DNA of 64,000 nucleotides, taken from positions 62,001 through 126,000 of the forward strand of contig ML210176.1 in the NCBI GenBank assembly GCA_004369085.1, read 5' to 3'. Below the pieces are notes generated by a model that saw only the letters and a program-made list of their open reading frames with translations, ran no database searches and was not told the DNA's origin. Positions 21,201 through 32,921 of the stretch are shown here, piece by piece. A program made the position numbers and the translations under genes. Numbering within the stretch: position 1 is the stretch's first letter; each line of letters begins with the position of its first letter. Source of the DNA: Coprinopsis marcescibilis (lineage: Eukaryota > Basidiomycota > Agaricomycetes > Agaricales > Psathyrellaceae).

Positions 21201-24200
21201 ATGAGTCGGTTTTGAGTGTCCTGAGAAGACCAGGAACGAGATCTGGGAAGTGAATTTCTCCCAACCGCTCCACAAGCGTTCCCAAGGATTTGGCGGCCGT
21301 TGCACGAGCCTCTGGTACCGGATCGACCAAGACCACATGGACCAAGGGCAAGAGTTCGTCTAGGTACGGAACGAAGTCTTTGGTATCTGTGAGCGAGGCT
21401 AGATTGCCAACAATCTGTACCGCCTTCTTCTTCGTCTCTGCGCCGCGCTCTCGGAGTCCTCGTTCGACGATTGGTATCACCTTATATAACGATAAAAATA
21501 AACGCTAAAACGAGGTAAAGAATACTCACCAAAGCCAGCGATGAGTGATCAATGTAATGCATGAAGGAAGTCTTAAGCAAGTGCGAAAGTGCATTGGGAG
21601 TCTTGGTGGGATCGACGAGAGCCTTGAGAAGGACAGGAACAATGGCTTGAATTTCAGGGTTGCTGATCACTTCGCCGAACTGCTTCAAACTCTTGTTTGC
21701 AGAGATACGGACTTGAGCATGGGAATCGGTGAGGACTCCAGTGAGCCTTGGGATAACGACAGGGAGAGAGACCGAAAGCTGTCGAGGCGAGCAATACGCC
21801 ATCATTCCAAGAAGTTCAATAGAACCCTTCTTGCTCCTCCATTGTTTTTCGTCCAATCCTTCCAGCAATGTTGGCAAAATAAGCTTGACACCGTAGCCCG
21901 ATAAATTGCCCATGATAATACGGGCAGCGTCCTGGGTACCTTCTCTGACATCTGCCGTAGAATCCCCGAATGACGAAAGAAGAAGTGGAAGGACGTGCGT
22001 GATGTAAGGTTCGAAAAGACGGCCTAGTGTGCTGGACAGTGTTTCTAGAACGAACACGACGCCTTGTCGAGATTGTAAATTCTTCTTGTCTTCCGCCGCA
22101 ATATGAAGTCGCCGAAGGACGTCGTAATCTTTCATGCCTGAGATGCCTGTTCCCTTGATGACTCCAGCAATACCATACGCCGCACCCCTTCGAACTGCGT
22201 ATTTTTCGCCGCGGAATAGGTCTTCGAAAAGTTGGTCCACCAGCGAAGACAGCCGGGACTGCATAAGGTTGACGATGGGCGATATGCATTCTGATACAGC
22301 GATCTGGACTTGCTCGGACGGTGTCTTCAGTGCCTCAACCAAACGATCAACAATTTTAGGAATGCGATCGTCTGACGCATCCAAATGACGTGCAACGCGA
22401 CCGAAAAGAATGACGACGGCCTCTTTGATATGATCCCCCGTTTCAGTGGTCGAAGGGCGCGAAAGTTGGGACTCGAATATGGATATGAGAGCTGCAAGCC
22501 TTTCTGAACCGTGAAGGTCGATAACAGCTGTTCCAGCGTTGAGCATCCCTTTCCTGACTTCGGCATCCCTGTCTCCGAGAGCCTCGGACTGGATGAGGAA
22601 GTTGAAGAAGGGTTCCAGATGAGCGACAGGGAACACCTCTGCCAGCTTTTCAAACGTGTGTGCAGTGGCAAGACGTGCTGGCCATGGGTCTGATCTGTCC
22701 AAACTTGAGGCAATCACCATACCCTAAAACACAGGTTCAGTTACTGGCACACTGGTAAGCTGTACCGGCCTACATATTGATCGAACTCTGGAGCAAGAAT
22801 CTTGGCCTACATGGTGAAAAGGAATGTCAGGAAGCAGCACGAGTGGATATGGTAGGAAAGTAGGAAAGACAGACATTTTCTCGATAATACTCCTCTAATA
22901 TCTCAATGCTTCGTTCGGCAGTGTTTGGTAGCTGCTCAACAGCAGTTGCGATAGCTGTTGCCGTGCTCGAGCGAACGTATGCGTTATCGTGGCCTGCGTG
23001 AATCTAGATCAACACCAAGAACGTGGGATCATCATAAACACGAACCGAGGTATGGCAGTAAATCATTCAAGAATGTATCAGCAACGTCCAACCCATTCTC
23101 TTCCCAGAGGCGTTGGGCCAACCGTGCGTTCTGTTCATCATTGTCGTGATATGCGATCCATAGCTCGGGTGACCAATCAATCTCAGTCAAATCGAACGGC
23201 TAGAAATAAATTCACAATTTGAGAATGTTCGTCTGAAAGGGATACGCGAGATCTTACTTGAAGAGCTTGCAGCGCGGCATTGCGAGCATGTGACTCTTGA
23301 GCGAGGGTAGCGCGAATCAGAACGCCAATCTCCCCGCGAGTAGCGTTGACCTGTATCGATTCTCCTAGATCCACGAGCGTTGACGACGCTTCTTTGCTGA
23401 GTTTCAACTCAGTGCGAACAGCGTAAATGACAGCTTCGAGTGTCTGGAGTCGCGGGAGTTCTGGGTTGTCGACTGTCGGCAAAGTATCAGCACCTCAGAC
23501 AGAAACGCAGAGTAACGTGACAATTACATTCGCCTGCATGGAACTTGATAATGCTCAAAGCAAGGGTGACTTGCTCCAGTCGTTCTTCGTCCTCCACCTC
23601 GATTCCCCCAGACAGAAGCACCTGCTGCAAAAGTGGGAATGCATATGAGAACGAGGGCGCATCGAGAGGTGTTTGCTCTGATAGAGATCTGAGACGGTAT
23701 AGCACACGAAGTACAAGTGCTGTCAAAAGAACATCAATCGCCGCTCTACGTGAAATACAGAAAAACGTACATCCAAGTGCTTCGACTTGAAGCTCCTCCG
23801 GCATCACCGCGACCTTGTGGCATCGCAGCGCGGCGACACCTACCCAACTTTTGTAGGTGTCCAATCGATCCGAAGTCAACGAAGCGAGGTCCTACATATA
23901 CTCAGTTGAGACACAACAAATAAAGCCGGATCACATACCATGTACGTCTGGAAGGCTAACTGCCCGGCAAGGAACGATCCATTCTTCAGAGGTCCGTTCA
24001 CCAACAGCTCTGCAAGCTTTGTTACATGTGCCCCTAATTCACTCGCCCCACTCGACACTAGACTCTTCACAAGATTGCAGCCTCTCTCCAAGTCAGTTTT
24101 CGCCTTGGCAACGGTTTGGCGAATCCCAGCTTCAACCTCCAGTTGCTTTTTGACTGCCGCTTCTTGTTGCTTCGTCAACGTGGCGGGTTGGGATTTCTTG

Positions 24201-27200
24201 CTGGCAATTGACTTGCGGGTTTCTTCTTCCCACTTAGCTATCGCTGCATCCTTGCCCTTGGTTACACGTTGTTCGGTCTTGACGTTGCTTAACACTAATT
24301 CATGCTCAGATAACTGTCTGAGTATATTTTTGCGAAATCGGCTCACCATCGACGTAAGTCGTGTCAGGAGGTGTCGCCCACACGCCCAGCTCAAGATCGG
24401 TGAACACATCCACGCTTCTGGGATCTAAATCGGCCTCGATTTGCTTCAGGATATCAGGAAGCACCTGAGAAGGTGAGATAAACGCCAATGTAGCAGCAGC
24501 AGCGTAAGCGGCTTCCGAGAAACCTGACTTGATAACGGAGGCGAATCAGCTCCGTGGTTCAACATCAATCAAAGTGTCGACACACCTTGGCTTCGAGGGT
24601 AGTCGCCACTCTAATGAGCTCCAATAGCCTCTCGGAACGCTTGTTGACAGTTTCCAATGGATCTATGCTGGCTTTGATGCATAGGTCAATCCAAGTCTGA
24701 CGGGAAGGTCCACCTGCACATAAAAATCATCAGGACGGTATGTTCTATTCACAACCAAGGTACGAACATGTCAATGGGTGGTGCGCGACAATAACCGCCT
24801 CGGATACCAACTCTTGCCTCTCCTCAATTGCAACCGAATCTCCAAACGAAGCGCAACTGAGAAGAAGTCCAGAGAGCCTTGCATGTTTGTTCCACGTTGC
24901 AGCGTTGTCTTCGTCTGAAGCATCCGCTAATTTGCTGTACACTTGAGGGATGAAGGCAATGATGGCTTCACGAACCGCAATGTTAACCAAGCGCGGGTAC
25001 GACACAGTCAATCCGGCCAGTGTTTCTTGAACAAGTTTGCGGATCTCTGGAAACTTGCTTTCGACTGCAAGATGAACGAAAACAAGACCAAATTGAGTTC
25101 TGAAAATGTCGAATCAGTTGCTGACGGGGAAGAGGGATGTCGGAGTACACACCGCAGATACTCGTTTTTCATGATTTGTGTCTTAAAGTGCTTGAATCCA
25201 GCTTCAGCCGCTTTTAACAGCCACTTCTCTTCTTCAGATTCCGACAGTTTCTGGTAGACTTTATCCCAAAGCAAGAATGACTGCTTCACTGAACTGGCTA
25301 CAATTGCTTGAAGGACAGGGTTCTTTGAGATCAGATCGTCTGGAGATTTGCGTTAGACATCGAATGAAATGAGACGGAACATGAGCTAGAAACATACCAA
25401 AGGATCCAGATTGGACGAATGGACCCAATAGTACTGCAACGGCCACGTACCCTTCCAATGGTCCACCGGGGGTGTTAATCGGGTTTGCCGACACGCTCTT
25501 CAAAGCGTTCTCCAGTGATGGCGCAACGGCTTTTGCAAACACCTTCCCAGCGTCCTTCTCCATGATATCAGGGCTCGAGAGTACCGACCCGACAAGTCCA
25601 GAAAATGCCCGTCGGACAGCCGGCTTGGCGTTACCCATCTCCTTTGCGATGAGTTGAACAGTTTCTTTCGGTACTCCCTGTTCGTCGTTCAGGAGTATGT
25701 ATACAATGTGAGGGGGCAAGGCTGCAGCCAATACACTGATTGCGATCTCATTGGTCTCTTTGGAGAGCAACGGGGTCGCACTTTGCACCAGGTCGGAGGA
25801 AACAACGGATGACGGGATGAGGAGTCCCAACATAGAGTATAACGAGATACGATGGTCGGGACCAGTTGTTTTGGAGGTTTTAGGCAAGACGAGGAGTTCT
25901 GTGAGCGCTACAGCCTCCAGTTGTTGGTCTCCGCCAATGGAAGACAGTATGGCCTTAAACAACGCCACAGAACCATCCCTAACCACAGCGCTGGAGGATT
26001 TTGCGATGTTGATACACTGGGTAACGAGCTTTTTGAAGATCTCCGGAGTCGAAGGTCGAGGATACGAGGAGAAGAACTGGATGACTGGCGGCAAAGAGAG
26101 TTCGGGTGAACGGATGAGGGATCTTTCGAAAATTGGAAGGATGGACTTTTCAAAGTCTTCAGATGTAACGAAGGTCGAAATGAAGTCTTTTAGGAATTCG
26201 AGGATGTGATCTGGAACGAGCGTCTTGGAGAGGACAACAGCGTTCGTGTAGAGCGAAACGATTCCGGACTGATGAAGTGTTGTTAGAACGTAAAAACATG
26301 TTTATGATGTCATTTACCTTCAAATCACCAGGTAGGCGTTCAATTGCTGGCTCAGGCACGTCCTTCAGTCGGATAAGCACACTGACGCTTACTCCGATCA
26401 GCGATACGAGACGCGACGGTGTTGGGTTGGTCTTCGCTAACCCAAGGAGCGTTTCGATGACTTTCGGTACTTGATTCCCTGCCTATTCCAGATCAATAAT
26501 GATTCCGACAGATGGTTGGCGAAACTGACAGAACGGAGAGCTCTACGCGTCCGTATGAGCACGCCATGCTTGAGCGATGGTTTGGCAGCCTTGGATTCGT
26601 TGATCATGTCGAAGAGAAATGCCATAGATCCAACAAGAACGCGGAAAGGGTTGGTGGAGGTGAATGCTGGATTGGCTTTCATGCAGGTCGTATACAGGCC
26701 ACACGACCAGCTGTGGAGGACGAATAGGTTGGCTGGAGCGTATGAGCTGCGGAATTGTCAACGGATGAGATGGAATACGTCGAGAAAACGTACTCTGCAG
26801 AACCCCGTTTGATCAATCCTCCGACTTCGTTCGAGAACCAACCAAGGATTTGTTCCGTGACGCCGAGCTTTCCCTCTTCTTTGGATTCATCTCTCTGGAC
26901 TAGTTCCATACCAACATCCTCCACGGCCTGACGAGATGCGGGGTCAATGTATTTGGGGTAAGTAAGCGTGAGCAGGCGAAATACGTCCAGGAGCTGGCTC
27001 AAAGACAAATCTGTGAAGGAAAATTCAGTTAAAAAACAAACTGCATTTGAGCCAAAAATGTGAAGTCCATGACGTTCAAAGATAGACGTACCAGCATGCT
27101 TGGCCAATCCCAATATCTCCTCCTTGAGAAACGCAACTCTCGACTTGGTTTTGTCGGTCAAGAGCCTGGTTTGTGCATACTCCATCGACCGATCCCAGTC

Positions 27201-27389
27201 GTTCAGGACTTGATCTCTCCGCCAGACATATCCCTGTCCCTCTTCAGAATCTTCAGCCTCGTCTTCGTCCCGACTTCCAGTCCCTGAGATCCACGATTGA
27301 ATTTCGGATTTGCTCATCGCGGCAGCATGGGCCTGCTTCTCTTTGGCCTTGAGCTTGGCAAGTGGTGCTCTTGTGCGTAGTCCCGACAC
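18234..27389 (-). CDS. GCN1: GCN1-type translational regulator, giant HEAT-repeat protein
   Basis: Ribosome-bound scaffold that lets uncharged tRNA activate the eIF2alpha kinase GCN2 in amino-acid starvation. The 9.1-kb gene has many short introns and encodes roughly 2,600 residues, the normal size for GCN1. The N-terminal exons contain RVAFLKEEILGLAKHAG and LTLTYPKYIDPASRQAVEDV. The middle (23.9-26.5 kb) and the long exon 22720-21482 carry HEAT repeats of the eEF3-like region (FEDLFRGEKYAVRRGAAYGIAG, LLPLLLSSFGDSTADVREG, LEGLDEKQWRSKKGSIELLG). The 3' third has DSEEYVREAAMRAGRMVVNN and ELESGMFDPNWRIR, with HEAT repeats to the end (DYEPNLFQKLGLFKPVAQKAL). The stop is at 18234-18236. The start at 27389 is the first Met of the N-terminal exon, but a Met further in (for example MSKSEIQSW) could also serve. 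It is divergent from the PrpF gene. Confidence 0.93.
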
Positions 27390-27693
27390 TTTGGATGATG
27401 TTGCGGTAAAGCAACAGATTAGAAGGAGGAACGGTTAGGGTGTATATCTCCAAGTTTGAAGACGAACTCTGGGAGGAGGATCAGCCGTGAGAATATGCAG
27501 AAATATTTTGATGGCAGAGAGATAGGGGCTTTCCGTTCTTGTCAACAAACCACCATCATCGTTTACGTGCCTTTCTGAGCTCCGGGTGCTTGTGACGGGT
27601 GAGTTCGAGGTTTTGACCGGTTATAACCTCTTATTCGCTATCTCTAGACTATTCACATGAAACCAAGTAGCCATCTCTGCCCCTCCACTCACG
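27390..27693. promoter_or_regulatory. Bidirectional promoter region between GCN1 and PrpF genes
   Basis: The 304-bp gap separates two divergently transcribed genes, so both core promoters must lie here unless leader introns extend them. I see no clear TATA box or named binding site. Confidence 0.4.
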
Positions 27694-29115
27694 ATGTCGC
27701 GATGCATACCCCGACTCAGGTTCGCTTTTCGAAAGAATGAGGTTATGTGCCGACATAATAGCACAAATGCAGCAAACCCATTGCCAGCCTCCTTCCTTAG
27801 AGGTGGGACTTCCAAGGGTATCTTTATAAACTCGGAACATCTTCCTTCCGACAAATCTGCTTGGAAACCAATATTCTTGGGACTCATGGGCTCCCCTGAC
27901 CCAATCTATGGTCGACAGCTAAACGGGATGGGAGGGGGAGTCTCGAGCTTATCCAAAATCTGCGTAGTGGGCCGACCATCTGCAGAGACATTTGATAAGC
28001 TTGACAAGCTGGGCGTTCCCAAAGCTCAAATCGACGTCGAGTACACCTTCGTCCAAGTGGGCATCAAAGACGACAGTATCGACATATCAGGAAACTGCGG
28101 AAACCTATCGAGTATGATTGGGGCATTTGCGCTAGATGAGGGAATGTGCACCGTTCGTCATGAAGCACTTGAATCGACGACTTCCGCCGACGGGGAGACT
28201 ATCCATACCACTACCGTCAGCACTTTCAACACCAACACCCAGAAAGTTATCTCTACCACGTTCCCCGTTCACATTCCATCCTCCTCCGCTTCTGGACCTC
28301 AACCTGTATCCGATAAACAGCCGACAGCAGTGCTCGGGCTCCCACAAACCTCCATTGCAGGCGTACCAGGAAAAGCCTCGCAAATCCTGCTCAACTTTGT
28401 CAACCCAGGAGGTGCTCGAACCGGAAAGCTTCTGCCTACCGGAAATGCAGTTGACACGCTCTCAATATGCCTACCCTCTTCAGGAGATCCTACTATAGCC
28501 TCTGTGGAAGTCTCCCTAGTGGATGCCACGAACCCGACCGTCTTCGTCACAAGGGCTTCCGTCGACAAAGCCATCACCGACCTCAGATCCTCTTCCTCAT
28601 TCACCGACTACGTCGCAGGGAAGGAAACGCCAGATTTGACACAGACTTTCGCTGTATCCGACGTCCTCGAGGAAATCCGCCAACAGGGAGCTCTGGCCAT
28701 GGGACTCGACCCATCCGCTCAAGCTCAGCCGAAAATTGCCATTCTCAGTCCCCCAGCCGAGATGAACGCCATATACGACAGCAAGCACGCGATGGTCACT
28801 CAATGCACGGAAGCAGATATCGTTGTTCACGCTCTTTCCATGGGAGTCCTCCACAAAGCAGTTCCTATGACTGTTGGCCTATGCCTCGGAGTCGCATCCC
28901 ATATCAAGGGCACAATCGCTTCAAGGATCGTTCAGGAAACTAGAGGACTGACTTCCCGTGACTCGAGCTGGAAAGAGAATCCTGATTTAATCAGGATTTT
29001 GCACCCCAGTGGCCTCGTAGACGTAGGTGCCAAATTTGACACAGATGGAAATGTCAAACAAGCGCAAGTAGTACGGACTGGAAGACGGTTGATGTCAGGG
29101 AAGGTATGGTGGTGA
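27694..29115 (+). CDS. PrpF-family protein (aconitate/methylaconitate isomerase-like), probable mitochondrial
   Basis: A single-exon 473-residue protein of the PrpF (DUF453) family, whose bacterial members isomerise 2-methylaconitate in the methylcitrate route of propionate breakdown. The first 25 residues are Arg-rich without acidic residues until Glu16 (MSRCIPRLRFAFRKNEV), consistent with mitochondrial import. The family signature FLRGGTSKGIFIN follows at about residues 33-45, then GRQLNGMGGGVSSLSKICVVG, ISGNCGNLSSMIGAFA, LNFVNPGGARTGKLLPTGN and PKIAILSPPAEM. The C-terminal block is AVPMTVGLCLGVASHIKGT and HPSGLVDVGAKFD. It is longer than typical bacterial PrpF (about 390-400 residues) because of the presequence and an insert at residues 150-185. 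No other propionate gene is nearby, so the substrate in this fungus is an inference. Confidence 0.9.
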   Translation: MSRCIPRLRFAFRKNEVMCRHNSTNAANPLPASFLRGGTSKGIFINSEHLPSDKSAWKPIFLGLMGSPDPIYGRQLNGMGGGVSSLSKICVVGRPSAETFDKLDKLGVPKAQIDVEYTFVQVGIKDDSIDISGNCGNLSSMIGAFALDEGMCTVRHEALESTTSADGETIHTTTVSTFNTNTQKVISTTFPVHIPSSSASGPQPVSDKQPTAVLGLPQTSIAGVPGKASQILLNFVNPGGARTGKLLPTGNAVDTLSICLPSSGDPTIASVEVSLVDATNPTVFVTRASVDKAITDLRSSSSFTDYVAGKETPDLTQTFAVSDVLEEIRQQGALAMGLDPSAQAQPKIAILSPPAEMNAIYDSKHAMVTQCTEADIVVHALSMGVLHKAVPMTVGLCLGVASHIKGTIASRIVQETRGLTSRDSSWKENPDLIRILHPSGLVDVGAKFDTDGNVKQAQVVRTGRRLMSGKVWW

Positions 29116-29341
29116 TACTTGACGAATGGACCATATCGCATATCTTGGAGCATATCTATCCCATGCAAAGGGACCTGAATACATAGATACCGACAAGGAA
29201 GGACACAACTGTAACGGGCTCTCTGGAAGAAAGGTAACGCGGAATTACGGGTTACACTGGCAAATCTGGATACATGTGCTGTGTTAATACGGTGCGGATA
29301 CTGGACGGAAGCTTCAGTTGGCGTTTGAAGTATTTGGACTC

Positions 29342-29785
29342 CTAAGCGATTGGTATTTCTCGAGCAGGAGGCTTCGGGTACATCACGGTAAGCACACCGT
29401 TCTCCACACTTGCTTTGACATCATCCTCCTTCAAGAAAACATCAGCCATGTACTTCCTAGATCGGAGCTATACTGGAAGATAACGCACATTTATACCTGG
29501 AGGAAGCTGCATAGTCCTGGATATCTTCCCAAACCTCTGTTCGCGGACTGTGGATCCGGGCTCTTCATAGCTGGAGGTATACGAGCTTTGAGCGTCGATC
29601 GTCAAGAACCCGTCTTGTAGGTTGATGTGGACATCCTCTTTCCTTACGCCAGGTAGCTCGAATGTGGTCGAAATGACATTGCTTTCTGGTTTTCTCTGTA
29701 GGTCCATTATACGTAGGTGGGGCACTGAGAGGTCGATGAGTGGAATGTGACCGAAATTCTGGAAGTATTTAAGAACTGTGCGCAT
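29342..29785 (-). CDS. Small heat-shock protein (Hsp20/alpha-crystallin), N-terminally divergent or truncated copy
   Basis: ATP-independent chaperone that binds unfolding proteins. Two exons: 29785-29489 and 29428-29342 (GTGCGT donor, TTGAAG acceptor), joined in phase to 127 residues. The alpha-crystallin domain is intact: STTFELPGVRKEDVHINLQDGFLTIDA, VREQRFGKISRTMQLPPGIN and the C-terminal NGVLTVMYPK. Its two paralogues in this window begin MSNVFFYEPFYDFDRFF on a separate first exon, then splice onto MDLHED. Here MDLQRK (ATG at 29707) has no such exon in front, only an unrelated 26-codon extension. A TATA-like CTTAAATAC (about 29766-29773) inside that extension suggests that the Met at 29707 may be the real start. 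It is divergent from the next sHSP. Confidence 0.8.
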
Positions 29786-30252
29786 GAGTGTGACGCACTC
29801 AGTGCCACTTCTTGGAGCTTGTGTGGGGTACCTTGTGGCACTCCCATTCCATTGGGTTGTAACAACATCGCTAGCGGTGGGGCAAATGCTCTAACGATTC
29901 AAGTTGCCACAAGCCATCAGGTTAGGCACCCAATGGACTTGGCAACACCTTCATAGGATGCCAAGGCACAAGCTCGAATGACGTCACCCGCAGCTAAGCG
30001 CCCGCGTCCATCGTATTCTAGAGTTTTCCGCAACTCTCGGCGCAAAAACGAGAACAGTCCGAGTCCGAGTCGCAACGCCACATTGAAACCCTTCTCCCGA
30101 ACAAACGAATCCTCTAGAAATGTAAAGAAACTTCACTATTCAAGGTATATAAACAGCAGGGTTGTAGCGAGCGATGATCCCAAAGAACAATTCAATCCGC
30201 ATTCTCGTATCGCTAGCACATCTACCACCTTCTGTCTAACTTTCCCCGGCAA
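29786..30252. promoter_or_regulatory. Region between divergent sHSP genes with HSE-like and TATA elements
   Basis: For the plus-strand sHSP, a TATA box (TATATAAA, 30146-30153) lies about 100 bp before the ATG at 30253. Just upstream, GAAacTTC (30127-30134) is a two-unit heat-shock element, surrounded by further GAA/TTC triplets (for example near 30105-30117). No good HSE faces the minus-strand copy. Confidence 0.45.
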
Positions 30253-30845
30253 ATGTCAAACGTCTTTTTCTACGAGCCCTTCTATGACTTTGACCGCTTC
30301 TTTGATGAAGCGCTTGGCCAACGCCGAGTCCCAGGTAACACTTCTCCCAACGGACTCGGACGTCAGCTTCAACGACGCGCCGCCGAAGGAGATGGGGCCG
30401 TCAGGCACTTCAAGCCTAGGTGAGTAAAGCCCCAGACGACGGATATAGAAGCGGTTACTTACCGGTGTCCTGCAGAATGGATCTTCATGAAGATACCGAA
30501 AAGAACCTGGTGACAGCAACCTTCGAGTTACCGGGATTGAAGAAAGAGGATGTCAACATCGACATTAATAATGGGCGATTAACGGTAAACGCCGAAAGCG
30601 CCATCTCTTCCAGCCATGAGCAGACCGGCTATGCCGTGCGCGAGCGCCACTTTGGCAAGCTCTCTAGGACTCTGCAGCTTCCTACCGGGGTGAAGGTAAG
30701 CTCTACAAATTTCAACTTGACTAGTTACTGACTTGTTTGCTCGCAGGAGGGAGAGATCAAAGCAAGGATGGAGGACGGCGTTCTTACCGTTACCTTCCCA
30801 AAAACCTCACCGGAACTTGCTCCGAGAAAAATTGCCATCTCCTAA
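30253..30845 (+). CDS. Small heat-shock protein (Hsp20/alpha-crystallin family), 161 aa
   Basis: Three exons, 30253-30419, 30476-30695 and 30747-30845, join in frame to 161 residues. Exon 1 gives the N-terminal arm MSNVFFYEPFYDFDRFFDEA, shared with the copy at 43 kb. Exon 2 gives the alpha-crystallin domain (ATFELPGLKKEDVNIDINNGRL, YAVRERHFGKLSRTLQLPTGVK). Exon 3 has EGEIKARMEDGVLTVTFPK and ends with a short tail carrying the conserved I-x-I motif (RKIAIS), which in sHSPs docks neighbouring dimers in the oligomer. It is probably cytosolic. TATA and HSE-like sites lie upstream, so heat or stress induction is likely. Confidence 0.93.
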
Positions 30846-31114
30846 ACAAACAAACCGGATAGTACAACGCCCGGACAATAGTTTTCGCCAGTGTAACATA
30901 GTGAAAGTTACTGTTTGATACCTTAATTTTATTCCTTGTCCTTGAAACATGATAGAACGTTGTGATTAAATGTTTCCATTGATCAAATATGCAGCACTTT
31001 CTCAGACAGGATACAGGGGGGTTATAAATGAGCTCGACCCCTGAGTGGTCCGCCCTCCAGTATTAGAATCTGAAAGTGTTCCAGGAATGAACGCTGACGA
31101 CCGAGCCTCTGGTT

Positions 31115-31964
31115 TCAGAACAAGAAAGCTCCAAGCGCAGCAGCAACGGATCCGAGAACGATATAAAGACTTCCACCGGTTGCAAGAGCTCCGCTATCAC
31201 CTTCGTTTCCGAGAGCGTTATTTCCACCATTGCCACCAGTGGAGTTCGACGGTGAGGGCGAGGGCGAGGGAGTGTTATTACCACCGGATTCACTGGGACG
31301 GATGATTCCACCCGAGCCTCCACTTGCATCTGCAGAAACGATTGGAACAGGGGTTGTCGTAGAGCTCGAACTATCCTCGCTGGGATCGCTTCCACCGCTG
31401 GGCTCTCCAGAAGAGCCATCATCCGCACCATTGCAGAGAGTCTCCCATTCTATATCCATGGTAAGCCACAAAAAAGATGAATGCAATGCGAACCGACATA
31501 CCTAGAGCGGACGCTTCGAGAAGCTCGCGGCTTGCGCCTGGAAGCTCACCGGCCTCGGCGATGGGGATAAGGCAGTCGAAGCACGAGTTAAGAGCGCTAC
31601 TGAGCTCGGGAGTGCAGACGCAGGTGAAGAATTGCTCAAGATCCACATCCAAGCCGGTTTCGATGGCGTTGGCCGCGCACGGCTACGAGGAAGCCCAAAA
31701 ATTCAAAGGTCAACGGGCTGGGACCAGGAAGGAAGGTGATAACCGTACAGTGGCAATACCGATGTACTCTTGACATTGGGATTGACATTGCTCAGGAACC
31801 TCACTGAGAATGTCACCTTGACGAGCAACCAATGTTGCGGCAGAAACTAGGTCACGCCTCAAATATTAGTCTTGCATCCGCAGAGACGCGTCCGAGTAGT
31901 CCGCAAATGAACAGCACTTACCAGCAGAGACGAGGAGGGCAGCAGCAGTGCAGCGGAAGAACAT
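31115..31964 (-). CDS. Cell-surface Cys- and Ser/Thr-rich protein, probably GPI-anchored
   Basis: Exon 1 (start 31964) encodes a signal peptide (MFFRCTAAALLVSA) and ends at a GTAAGT donor. The following exons carry a compact cysteine domain: EQCQSQCQEY, a CAANA segment, a CVC pair, CFDC and a final LC, eight Cys in all beyond the signal. A Ser/Thr/Pro/Gly-rich stalk follows (SSSSTTTPVPIVSAD, PSPSPSPSNSTGG), then a hydrophobic C-terminus preceded by small residues (GSLYIVLGSVAAALGAFLF), the layout of a GPI-attachment signal. The eight-Cys pattern recalls CFEM-type fungal surface domains, but the spacing does not match clearly enough to name it. Role unknown; wall-associated or surface location is inferred. 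Exon borders in the middle (31.49, 31.68-31.75, 31.85-31.92 kb) are approximate. Confidence 0.7.
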
Positions 31965-32921
31965 TTTAAGGAGACGAAGACGATTAAAGAGTGTACTGGT
32001 TGGGAACTGAGTCGTGGGTGATGGGGAGAATTATGCAGGCCTACTCGATGTGTCGCCTTGTGTCGCGTCCTTTTGAGCTTTTTCACAAGCTCCCAATATC
32101 CGCAGTTACACACACGCCTACACACGCACGGATCAATGTAAAAGACCCGTAGGAGTCACTAGGGGGCGTTATAACTTTGCCGTAGCCGGGAGTATTTCTG
32201 AGGCTCCCTAAGGCCACGAAACGTGTTCAATCGAGTACTCTGGGGAAATCTGGAGCTTCATTCCAGTTCATTCCCAATTCTATATTCATCTGTGCGACGT
32301 GACCAAGACGTGACTCAAACATCCTTGACAGATCCGAACATGTATGCTCCTAGACCTGCATCTCAAGTCCAACATACATAGCTAGGTGGTGACCCCTATA
32401 AATTACGCTCTACCCACTCAAACGCCTCAATTCTGCCTAAAGTCGTCCTGAAAGAACCCAAAAAAGTGAGTGTATTTACATTTGCACTAATAGCAGCGTA
32501 TCATTTACAACGCTTTGAAATTCCACAACTGTAAACTAAGAGAAGATAGATCGGTAGACTAATAGGAGGGTAGTATGGAACGAAGGCAACCAAAGAGGAG
32601 AGAGAGAGAAACGACACGCAAAAATATGATGCTGCACTGTACAACTGTATGATCGATCTGTAATTGATGGAACTGCTAGCAAACTAGTAATCTTTAGTTG
32701 TGAACACAGAAAAAGGAGAGGGAGGGATAGGGAAAACGAGAGTGAATAGAAGGAGAAGAGGTTCAAAATCAAACGCTATAGAGAAGATATGACCGGGCCA
32801 CGAAGTAGATAGATAATGATAAATCAATCCTAGTGGGGTGCGCTTCGTGTTTTCGAGTAGGAACGACCATTCAGTGGTAGCTCCGACTCCATCTAGAATG
32901 AAGAGGCATGTCCATCAACGA
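31965..32921. other. Promoter of surface-protein gene and 3' flank of OPT gene; no gene seen
   Basis: The stretch contains no credible coding frame. A 78-codon minus frame near 32536-32772 is Leu/Ser/Phe-rich and follows a purine-rich run on the plus strand, so it is probably composition-driven. Confidence 0.4.
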
